Shown here: in pieces, positions 1 to 4,757 of the stretch
How the letters are laid out: the number at the start of each line of letters is the position of its first letter
Position numbering within the stretch: position 1 is the first letter of the stretch
Assembly: GCA_030445875.1 (NCBI GenBank)
Contig: JASUSX010000117.1
Location: 1-7,037, forward strand
DNA length: 7,037 bases
Direction of reading: 5' to 3'
Origin: Clostridia bacterium
GTDB taxonomy: Bacteria; Bacillota; DSM-521; Neomoorellales; Neomoorellaceae
Made by a program: the position numbers and the translations under genes
Notes under the pieces: generated by a model
Database searches by the model: none
What the model was told of the DNA's origin: nothing
The model's input: only the letters and a program-made list of their open reading frames with translations

Positions 1-174
1 CTCTTAAAGCTTCTCTACGCCTATTACCTGGAACACCCGGAGGCCCTGCCCCCGCCTGTACACCCTGGCGACGACCTGGCCCGCCGGGCCTGCGACTATA
101 TCGCCGGTATGACCGACCGCTACGCTGTCCTCCAGTACCGGCGGCTGTTTGTACCGACCGGCTTTCCAACGTAA
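1..174 (+). CDS. dgt: deoxyguanosinetriphosphate triphosphohydrolase-like protein, 3' end only
   Basis: Frame 1 is open from the window edge to the TAA at 172-174 and gives the last 57 residues of a protein. The segment reads YYLEHPEALP, then RRACDYIAGMTDRYAVLQY and LFVPTGFPT at the end. The pattern 'YxxHPexLP ... CDYIAGMTDRYA ... LF.P' is how I recognise the C-terminus of the bacterial dGTPase family (HD-domain hydrolases that cut dGTP to deoxyguanosine and triphosphate). The catalytic HD motif lies upstream of the window and cannot be checked, so activity is inferred from the family. The gene runs toward dnaG, with which it is often linked in Clostridia. The product would be cytosolic and control dNTP pools. 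Confidence 0.85.
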   Translation, partial: LLKLLYAYYLEHPEALPPPVHPGDDLARRACDYIAGMTDRYAVLQYRRLFVPTGFPT

Positions 175-187
175 AAAGGCATAAAAA

Positions 188-280
188 ATGGGAAGGTGGC
201 GGAATCTCTTTGCTCGTCAGGCTATCCGCGCGTTGACGAAGCGGCGGCAGGATCCCTTCCACCTTCCAGGATTATTTTAA
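188..280 (+). CDS. possible 30-residue basic peptide (uncertain)
   Basis: An ATG at 188 opens a 30-codon frame that ends at TAA 278-280. The peptide starts MGRWRNLFARQAIRALTK and ends FHLPGLF. It carries seven Arg/Lys against one Asp, and its first half could form an amphipathic helix. A weak Shine-Dalgarno (AAAAGG, 174-179) sits 8 nt before the ATG and overlaps the dgt stop codon, so coupling to dgt is possible. I do not recognise a family. The frame lies almost exactly inside a long inverted repeat (191-267), so it may be an accident of a structured RNA or terminator. Confidence 0.2.
   Translation: MGRWRNLFARQAIRALTKRRQDPFHLPGLF
191..267. repeat. long imperfect inverted repeat / structured element after dgt
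   Basis: GGAAGGTGG at 191-199 is perfectly complementary to CCACCTTCC at 259-267. GGA 201-203 can pair with TCC 253-255. An inner arm, GCTCGTCA 212-219, pairs with TGACGAAGC 234-242 with one bulged A. The result is a 77-nt nested hairpin starting 16 nt after the dgt stop. On the plus strand it is followed by TTATTTT (272-278), and on the minus strand by a T6 run (complement of 182-187). It could be a large, possibly bidirectional terminator, a processed RNA element, or a dispersed repeat. A T tract on both sides favours a terminator-like role, but the 59-nt interior is too large for a classical one. Confidence 0.45.
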
Positions 281-307
281 CCACCAGCCGCGGGCTTTAT
301 ACGCGGA

Positions 308-340
308 TAAAAAAAAGGAATACCCTGCGAGGTACTCCTT
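308..340 (-). terminator. Rho-independent terminator, minus strand
   Basis: Read on the minus strand, AAGGAGTACC, loop TCGCAG, GGTATTCCTT forms a 10-bp stem with one G.U wobble (plus positions 331-340 and 315-324), followed at once by a run of eight or more T. On the plus strand the wobble becomes an A.C mismatch and there is no T run, so the minus strand is the functional direction. It would end transcripts from the small gene at 473-589 or from the promoter candidate at 398-426, and would keep them from running into dgt. Confidence 0.75.
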
Positions 341-391
341 AAAAAATAGTAAAAAGGGAGGTTTAAAAAGGGATGAAGGTATTACCCTTCA
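308..391 (-). ncRNA. candidate ~80-nt small RNA (speculative)
   Basis: A minus-strand promoter candidate (398-426) would start transcription near 391, and a strong minus-strand terminator ends at about 308. The predicted RNA would be about 80 nt: a 5' hairpin, a single-stranded pyrimidine-rich linker containing CCUCCC, then the terminator hairpin. This architecture (own promoter, 5' hairpin, CU-rich seed, intrinsic terminator) resembles known Gram-positive trans-acting sRNAs. The same DNA is equally explained as tandem terminators of the small gene at 473-589, with a chance promoter match in AT-rich sequence. Confidence 0.25.
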
Positions 392-393
392 TC
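366..393 (-). terminator. upstream terminator-like hairpin, minus strand
   Basis: GATGAAGG (372-379) and CCTTCATC (386-393) form a perfect 8-bp stem around a 6-nt loop. On the minus strand the stem is followed by CCTTTTTAAAC, a short T run. It lies about 30 nt upstream, in the minus direction, of the stronger terminator at 308-340, so the two form a tandem pair. An alternative reading is a 5'-terminal hairpin of a short RNA that starts at about 391. Confidence 0.5.
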
Positions 394-397
394 ATAT

Positions 398-426
398 AGT
401 ATAGCATACAAATATATCGAAGTCAC
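398..426 (-). promoter_or_regulatory. candidate sigma-A promoter with extended -10, minus strand
   Basis: On the minus strand the sequence reads GTGACT (plus 421-426), a 17-nt spacer, then TATACT (plus 398-403). TGC lies directly before the -10, which gives an extended TGn element. The -10 matches 5 of 6 and the -35 matches 4 of 6 consensus bases. No coding region follows it, only the two hairpins, so if active it would make a short RNA. The local AT richness makes a chance match possible. Confidence 0.35.
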
Positions 427-472
427 CCTTTCCGCCCTGCGCCGGGCTAAAAAATTTGCTCCTACCAGCCGG

Positions 473-589
473 TTATTGCCGGGTCTTAAAATAGGGCTGG
501 AAGATAGCCAGGATAACCCCCCGGTAAAGGACGTAGAGGGCGCTGCCACCAATGAGGGCAATTAAAACGAAAGCCACGGCCTTGGCCAT
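473..589 (-). CDS. 38-residue single-span membrane protein, unknown function
   Basis: An ATG at 589-587 is preceded by a textbook ribosome binding site, AGGAGGTGG (plus 594-602), about 7 nt away. The frame gives 38 residues to TAA at 475-473. The same frame stays open further upstream to an ATG at 721, but that start has no ribosome site, so I take the short form. Residues 1-4 are MAKA, followed by a hydrophobic stretch at about 5-22 with a GG pair at 14-15, then R24, a second hydrophobic run (about 25-30) and a polar tail FKTRQ. This is one, possibly two, short membrane segments. I do not recognise the family. It is convergent with dgt and divergent from dnaG. Its promoter region matches the sigma-F consensus, which suggests expression in the forespore. 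Confidence 0.7.
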   Translation of the reverse strand: MAKAVAFVLIALIGGSALYVLYRGVILAIFQPYFKTRQ

Positions 590-608
590 GTTCCCACCTC
601 CTGTACTT

Positions 609-638
609 TCATTTTGCCGCCTGCCATAGAGTTTATGC
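609..638 (-). promoter_or_regulatory. candidate sigma-F (forespore) promoter of the small membrane protein gene
   Basis: Minus strand: GCATA (plus 634-638), a spacer of 15 nt, then GGCAAAATGA (plus 609-618). The published B. subtilis sigma-F consensus, as I remember it, is GCATR, N15, GGHRARHTX, and every defined position matches. Transcription would start near 602-604, giving a short leader carrying the ribosome site and the ATG at 589. It fits sigma-G less well because the spacing and -10 do not agree. No good sigma-A promoter is visible at this position on the minus strand. Confidence 0.45.
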
Positions 639-651
639 GGGCCAATGGAGG

Positions 652-657
652 TATAAT
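652..657 (+). promoter_or_regulatory. possible -10 element of the dnaG-rpoD promoter
   Basis: A perfect TATAAT lies at 652-657, about 100 nt before dnaG and pointing toward it. No convincing -35 is found 16-18 nt upstream (629-634 is GAGTTT), and there is no TGn extension. It is the best sigma-A candidate in the 590-759 gap and would overlap, back to back, the sigma-F candidate of the divergent small gene. Confidence 0.35.
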
Positions 658-759
658 CTGGTAAAGCGGGACAAATAATAGGAAAAAGCGAAAATAAGGC
701 CCGAAAAAGAGGATATTTCATTCTGATAGCGAATTGTATTAGAACATCGGATCCGGGGG

Positions 760-2592
760 GTGGTTTTCCTGACGACCGCCTTCAGCCAGGAAGTGATTGA
801 TGAGGTAAAGGACAGGGTCGACATCGTCGATATTATAGGCGGCTACGTCCGCCTTAAAAAAAGCGGCCGCAACTACGTCGGTCTTTGCCCCTTTCATAAT
901 GAGAAGACGCCCTCCTTCACCGTAAGCCCTGATAAGCAGGTGTTTTATTGTTTTGGCTGCGGTACCGGCGGCGATGTCCTCGCTTTTTTAATGAAGCAAG
1001 ACGGCCTCAGCTTTCCCGAAGCAGTCCAGGCGCTGGCCGCCCGGGCGGGGATCCACCTGGCGGGCGCTGCTGAATCGCCAGAGGCCAGGCGGCAGCGGGA
1101 ATGGAAAGAACGCCTGTATGGGCTGGGGGCAATAGCTGCCAGCTTTTATTATCGCCTTTTAATGCGCCACCAGGTAGCCGCCCCGGCCCGCGCGTACCTG
1201 CAGCGGCGGGGGGTGAAAGGGGAGACGGCCAGGGCCTTTGAACTGGGCTATGCCCCGGAGGCGCCGGCGGCCCTGGTAAATTACCTGCGCCGCCAGGGCT
1301 ACACCCCGCGGGAGATAGATCAGGCGGGCTTAAGCGCCTCCCGGCCGCCCCTGGGCACAGTCGACCGCTTCCGCGGCCGGCTCATGTTCCCCATTAAAGA
1401 CAGCCACGGCCGGGTAATCGGCTTTGGCGGCCGTACCCTGGGGGAGGGGCAGCCCAAGTATTTAAATTCCCCCGAAACAGTTTTATTTCATAAGGGGAGA
1501 CACCTGTACGGCCTGCATTTGGCCTTGCCGGGTATCCGCCGCCAGAAACAGGCCATCCTCGTCGAAGGATATATGGATATGATCGCCGCCTGGCAGCATG
1601 GTATCGATAACGTTGTCGCCTCCCTGGGTACAGCCCTGACCCCGGAACAGGCGCGGGAATTAAAAAAATACGCCCGGGAAGTGATTATCGCCTACGATGC
1701 CGATACCGCGGGGGAGGCAGCCACCTTGCGGGGCCTGGACATCCTGGCCGCAGCGGGCCTTCAGGTGCGCGTGTTGCAGCTGCCCGAGGGTAAAGACCCC
1801 GACGAATTTCTGGCTGCCCGGGGCGCAGCGGCCTTCCAGAAGCTGGTGGCGGCCAGCCAGGGCCTGATGGAGTTCCGCATCAACAAGGCAGTGGCCGCTT
1901 ATGATCCCACCCAGCCCCTGGGCCGCAAGGCTATTATGGAGACAATTATCCCTTACCTCAGCCAGGTCAAGGACGTTGTAGAGCGGGAGGCCTATATACG
2001 GCTTTTAAGCCGCAATACCGGGATCTCGGAAACAGCTATTCTGCAGGAGCTGGGCCATCCGCCAGCCAGGCGGAGGGGCGGGGACGCCCGGCCGGTGGCA
2101 AAGCTGAACCCGGCCCCAAGCCCTCGCCCGGGCGTGCCGGCCTGGCACCAGGGGGAGCTATTCTTAATCCAGGCCTACCTCACCAGCCCCAGCCTGGCGG
2201 CCAGCATAGATGCCCAACTGGGGCCCGAGTGGGGTGGCAGCCAGGCCGTCCGGAGCCTCATCGCAGCTGTGCGAGAGCAGCGCCAGGTAGACCCCCAGCT
2301 CGCGGGGACGGCCTTGGCCCGGGTTTTAACCGGGGCGGAGGAACCGGGCTGGGAGGCCCTGCTTGCCCGGCTTACCCTGAGCGACGACCTGGGACCCGTC
2401 CAGGAGCGGACCGTCCAGAAAGCAATCACCCTTTACCGGCTCCAGCAGCTACAGGGACAGGAGAGGGCCATCAGACTATCCCTGGCCCGGGCGGAAAACA
2501 GCGGCGCCACCGGCCAGGTTCAGGAACTTCAGGAGCAAATCTTTCACCTGCAGCAGGAGATAAAAAAGCTAAAATGTGGAAGGGGGGAGTAA
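760..2592 (+). CDS. dnaG: DNA primase DnaG
   Basis: DnaG makes the RNA primers for lagging-strand and origin replication and works with the replicative helicase. The product has 610 residues, a normal length. The N-terminal CHC2 zinc domain is complete: CPFH (C43, H46) and CFGC (C64, C67). The catalytic core follows, with the [10 protein letters not shown] and GFGGR motifs (about 204-225), the TOPRIM glutamate in VEGYMD (E269), SLGTALT (288-294) and the metal-binding YDADTAGEA (D313, D315). PEGKDPDEF is at 342-350. A Pro/Arg-rich linker (about 434-460) leads to a variable C-terminal domain ending in a charged helix (about 560-606), the usual helicase-interacting part. The frame begins at GTG 760, but the only good ribosome site (GGGGGG, 755-760) overlaps that codon, so translation may start a few codons later (see findings). 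rpoD follows after 2 nt, forming the classical macromolecular synthesis operon. Confidence 0.97.
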   Translation: MVFLTTAFSQEVIDEVKDRVDIVDIIGGYVRLKKSGRNYVGLCPFHNEKTPSFTVSPDKQVFYCFGCGTGGDVLAFLMKQDGLSFPEAVQALAARAGIHLAGAAESPEARRQREWKERLYGLGAIAASFYYRLLMRHQVAAPARAYLQRRGVKGETARAFELGYAPEAPAALVNYLRRQGYTPREIDQAGLSASRPPLGTVDRFRGRLMFPIKDSHGRVIGFGGRTLGEGQPKYLNSPETVLFHKGRHLYGLHLALPGIRRQKQAILVEGYMDMIAAWQHGIDNVVASLGTALTPEQARELKKYAREVIIAYDADTAGEAATLRGLDILAAAGLQVRVLQLPEGKDPDEFLAARGAAAFQKLVAASQGLMEFRINKAVAAYDPTQPLGRKAIMETIIPYLSQVKDVVEREAYIRLLSRNTGISETAILQELGHPPARRRGGDARPVAKLNPAPSPRPGVPAWHQGELFLIQAYLTSPSLAASIDAQLGPEWGGSQAVRSLIAAVREQRQVDPQLAGTALARVLTGAEEPGWEALLARLTLSDDLGPVQERTVQKAITLYRLQQLQGQERAIRLSLARAENSGATGQVQELQEQIFHLQQEIKKLKCGRGE

Positions 2593-2594
2593 CG

Positions 2595-3680
2595 GTGAAA
2601 GAGGAACAGCAAAAGCAAATAGTCAAGGAGCTGATTGAAAAGGGCAAGAGCCAGGGCTCCTTAACTTATCGCGAAATAATGGACGCCCTGCAGGGAATCG
2701 AACTCTCCCCCGAACAGATTGACGATATCTACGAGCAATTAAGCCACATGGGGATTGACGTAATACCCGAACCCGTTGAACTAGAAGCCCTGGAAAAGGA
2801 AGAGGTCGAAGCTGCTGATACGGAGCTCGATCTATCGATTCCTGAGAATGTAGCCATTGACGACCCGGTACGCATGTATTTGAAGGAGATCGGCCGGGTG
2901 CCCCTGCTGACCCCGGAAGAAGAGATTGAGCTGGCCAGGAGGATGGAGGAGGGGGATGAAGAGGCCAAACGCCGCCTGGCCGAAGCCAATCTGCGCCTGG
3001 TGGTCAGCATTGCCAAACGCTACGTCGGCCGGGGGATGCTCTTTTTAGACCTCATCCAGGAAGGCAACCTGGGGCTGATCAAGGCGGTAGAGAAATTCGA
3101 TTACCGTAAAGGATACAAGTTCAGCACCTACGCTACCTGGTGGATCCGCCAGGCCATTACCAGGGCCATTGCCGACCAGGCCCGGACCATCCGGATCCCG
3201 GTGCATATGGTGGAGACCATCAATAAATTGATCCGGGTGCAGCGCCAGTTGCTCCAGGAACTGGGCCGGGACCCTTCCCCCGAGGAGATCGCCAAAGAAA
3301 TGGATATCCCGGTGGAACGGGTACGGGAGATTATGAAGATCGCCCAGGAACCGGTTTCCCTGGAAACCCCCATTGGCGAAGAAGAAGACAGCCACCTGGG
3401 GGACTTCATCGAAGACGAGGACGCCCAGGCCCCGGCCGAGGCTGCTTCCTTTATGCTCCTGCGGGAGCAGTTGGAGGAAGTCATGGACACCCTGACCCCC
3501 AGGGAAAAACGGGTTTTACGCCTGCGCTTTGGCCTGGACGACGGCCGCGCCCGTACCCTGGAAGAGGTGGGCCAGGAGTTTGGCGTCACCAGGGAGCGCA
3601 TCCGCCAGATTGAAGCCAAGGCCTTGCGGAAGCTGCGCCATCCCAGCCGCAGTAAAAAGCTAAAGGATTATCTGGAATAG
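2595..3680 (+). CDS. rpoD: RNA polymerase primary sigma factor SigA/RpoD
   Basis: This is the housekeeping sigma factor that directs RNA polymerase to -35/-10 promoters. The GTG at 2595 follows GGGGGGAG (2582-2589) by 5 nt and gives 361 residues, close to B. subtilis SigA. An in-frame ATG at 2574 lacks a ribosome site. Residues 1-80 are an acidic region 1.1. Region 1.2 is about 89-120 ([18 protein letters not shown]). Region 2 is about 131-205, with [34 protein letters not shown] and the -10-recognising [15 protein letters not shown]. Region 3 covers about 206-285. Region 4 is about 296-361, with [13 protein letters not shown] and the -35-binding helix-turn-helix [18 protein letters not shown]. 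All hallmark motifs are present. The ribosome site lies inside the last dnaG codons with a 2-nt gap, so translation is probably coupled. No terminator separates it from the tRNA genes. Confidence 0.98.
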   Translation: MKEEQQKQIVKELIEKGKSQGSLTYREIMDALQGIELSPEQIDDIYEQLSHMGIDVIPEPVELEALEKEEVEAADTELDLSIPENVAIDDPVRMYLKEIGRVPLLTPEEEIELARRMEEGDEEAKRRLAEANLRLVVSIAKRYVGRGMLFLDLIQEGNLGLIKAVEKFDYRKGYKFSTYATWWIRQAITRAIADQARTIRIPVHMVETINKLIRVQRQLLQELGRDPSPEEIAKEMDIPVERVREIMKIAQEPVSLETPIGEEEDSHLGDFIEDEDAQAPAEAASFMLLREQLEEVMDTLTPREKRVLRLRFGLDDGRARTLEEVGQEFGVTRERIRQIEAKALRKLRHPSRSKKLKDYLE

Positions 3681-3700
3681 CGGCAGGGGGCATCTAACTG

Positions 3701-3729
3701 TTGACCGGGGCGGCAGAACGGGGTATAAT
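3701..3729 (+). promoter_or_regulatory. strong sigma-A promoter of the tRNA pair
   Basis: TTGACC (3701-3706), a 17-nt spacer and a perfect TATAAT (3724-3729). The predicted start near 3736 leaves a leader of only about 8 nt before the tRNA-Asn acceptor stem. It lies 21 nt after the rpoD stop codon. Confidence 0.9.
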
Positions 3730-3743
3730 ATAAAAGGCGGTTT

Positions 3744-3818
3744 TCCTCGGTAGCTCAATGGTAGAGCGCCCGGCTGTTAACCGGGTGGTTGCAGGTTCGA
3801 GCCCTGCCCGGGGAGCCA
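3744..3818 (+). tRNA. tRNA-Asn (anticodon GTT)
   Basis: A complete 75-nt cloverleaf. The acceptor stem TCCTCGG pairs with CCGGGGA (one T.G pair). The D arm is GCTC-AATGGTA-GAGC. The anticodon stem CCCGG/CCGGG carries loop CTGTTAA, anticodon GTT. The variable loop is TGGTT. The T arm is GCAGG-TTCGAGC-CCTGC, with discriminator G and an encoded CCA (3816-3818). The D loop is short (7 nt). It is the first gene of a two-tRNA unit. Confidence 0.97.
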
Positions 3819-3822
3819 GAAG

Positions 3823-3897
3823 GGGCCCATAGCTCAACGGTAGAGCTGCCGGCTCATAACCGGTTGGTTCCTGGTTCGAATCCGGGTGGGCCCACCA
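3823..3897 (+). tRNA. tRNA with CAT anticodon: elongator Met, or Ile2 (lysidine-modified)
   Basis: A complete 75-nt cloverleaf 4 nt after tRNA-Asn. The acceptor stem GGGCCCA/TGGGCCC is perfect, with discriminator A and an encoded CCA. The D arm is GCTC-AACGGTA-GAGC. The anticodon stem GCCGG/CCGGT carries loop CTCATAA. The T arm is CCTGG-TTCGAAT-CCGGG. The G1-C72 pair excludes initiator tRNA-fMet. Anticodon CAT is shared by elongator Met and the Ile-AUA tRNA whose C34 is changed to lysidine by TilS. The acceptor pairs C4-G69 and C5-G68 are, as I recall, features favoured by TilS, so Ile2 is a serious alternative. Confidence 0.93.
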
Positions 3898-3906
3898 GAT
3901 TAAGTG

Positions 3907-3960
3907 AAAAAAGGTCAGAAGCGGAGGTCAGGAGGTGACCGTAGCTTGCTGACCTTTTTT
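3907..3960 (+). terminator. strong Rho-independent terminator after the tRNA genes
   Basis: AAAAAAGGTCAG (3907-3918) pairs with CTGACCTTTTTT (3949-3960). Inside it AAGC (3919-3922) pairs with GCTT (3944-3947) past one bulged G, and an inner GGTCA/TGACC hairpin (3926-3930, 3936-3940) caps the structure. The T6 run closes it on the plus strand. The matching A run makes it potentially bidirectional, although no minus-strand gene needs it. It should end both the tRNA transcript and any read-through from dnaG-rpoD. Confidence 0.92.
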
Positions 3961-3986
3961 AGTGTCAGCAACTAACTACAGATACT

Positions 3987-4757
3987 ATGGCTGACTTAAC
4001 CTGCGCCTCCCGGCGCACTAACCCTGGCCCTTGCCACCAGCCGGTGGGCCTGCACCTGCCGGTGCGCCTGCAGGCCGTAGCCAACCTGGTGCCGCCAGGG
4101 AGCATTACGGCCGACATCGGTACCGACCACGCTTACCTTCCCCTCTACCTGGCCGGCAGCGGCCGCTGCCCGCGGGTTATCGCCGTAGAGGCGGCGCCGG
4201 GTCCCTACCACCGCGCCCTGGATGCCGTCCGAGGCGCCGGTTTAATTGGCCGGGTGGAGGTGCGGCTGGGGGACGGCCTCCAGGCCTTGCAGCCCGGGGA
4301 GGTAGATACAGCAGTCATGGCCGGCCTGGGTGCCTTGACCCAGCAGGAGATCCTCAGCGCCCGGCCGGATGTCAGGCAGGCTTTACGGCACCTGGTCCTC
4401 CAGCCCCAGGGCGAGGCCGGGCCGCTGCGGCGCTACCTGGCAGGCGCGGGCTGGCGCCTGGAAGAAGAAGACCTGGTTTGCGACGCTGGCCATTATTATA
4501 TCATCATGGCTGCCGGTCAGGGGGCCAGCCCTGCCTACAGCGACCTGGAGTGGCGCCTGGGCCCCCTCTTGCTGCAACGCCGCCATCCCTTGTTAAAGGA
4601 TTATCTCTTGTATAAAAAGGAAAAACTAACAGCAGCCGTCCAGCAACTTGCCGCCGGCCGGGGACAGCGGGCCCGGCAGCGGCGGGAGGATTTGCACCGG
4701 CTGCTGGCAGAGATCCAGGAGGTGCTAGCATGGCTGCCAGGTGCAGCGAAATCATAG
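3987..4757 (+). CDS. trmK: tRNA (adenine(22)-N1)-methyltransferase TrmK
   Basis: This is a Rossmann-fold SAM-dependent enzyme of the TrmK/YqfN family that methylates N1 of A22 in the D loop of certain tRNAs. The frame from ATG 3987 has 256 residues. The SAM-binding motif I is ADIGTDHAYLP (42-52), followed by IAVEAAPGPYHRA (65-77), RLGDGL (93-98) and the catalytic-site strand DTAVMAGLGA (107-116). Next are LVLQPQGEAGPLRRYL (136-151) and a C-terminal helical part with GPLLLQRRHPLLKDYL (192-207), all typical of the family. The usual 'AGMGG' reads AGLGA here. The N-terminus is uncertain: ATG 3987 has no ribosome site, and homologs begin close to the LPVRLQAVANLVPPGS segment, so a GTG at 4044 or 4062 is possible. 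It lies 26 nt after a strong terminator with no clear promoter. Its 3' end overlaps the next gene by 28 nt. Confidence 0.9.
   Translation: MADLTCASRRTNPGPCHQPVGLHLPVRLQAVANLVPPGSITADIGTDHAYLPLYLAGSGRCPRVIAVEAAPGPYHRALDAVRGAGLIGRVEVRLGDGLQALQPGEVDTAVMAGLGALTQQEILSARPDVRQALRHLVLQPQGEAGPLRRYLAGAGWRLEEEDLVCDAGHYYIIMAAGQGASPAYSDLEWRLGPLLLQRRHPLLKDYLLYKKEKLTAAVQQLAAGRGQRARQRREDLHRLLAEIQEVLAWLPGAAKS

Noticed and set aside
289..307. CCGCG...CGCGG hairpin before the A run
   Set aside because: Five-bp stem with a 9-nt loop and no T tract in either direction; not a terminator and no other evidence.
373..399. Eight-codon mini-frame (ATG AAG GTA ... TAG) after an AGGGAGG sequence on the plus strand
   Set aside because: The frame is almost exactly the perfect hairpin 372-393, the spacing from the G-rich site is about 12 nt, and no plus-strand promoter or downstream gene would use it as a leader peptide.
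405..413. CATACAAAT resembling a sigma-E -10 box on the plus strand
   Set aside because: No matching -35 at the right distance, and no plus-strand gene follows for more than 300 nt.
590..721. Extended 82-residue form of the small minus-strand protein starting at 721
   Set aside because: The extra 44 residues have no ribosome site at their start and include the sigma-F promoter candidate and the strong ribosome site of the internal ATG at 589.
2229..2594. The rpoD frame stays open for 122 codons upstream, inside dnaG
   Set aside because: The upstream part overlaps the end of dnaG in another frame, has proline/glycine/arginine-rich low-complexity content typical of a GC-rich shadow frame, and the GTG at 2595 has a clear ribosome site and matches the sigma-A N-terminus.
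4031..4615. Long second open frame overlapping trmK on the plus strand
   Set aside because: Pro/Gly/Arg-rich translation typical of an off-frame reading of GC-rich coding DNA; the trmK frame has all the family motifs.
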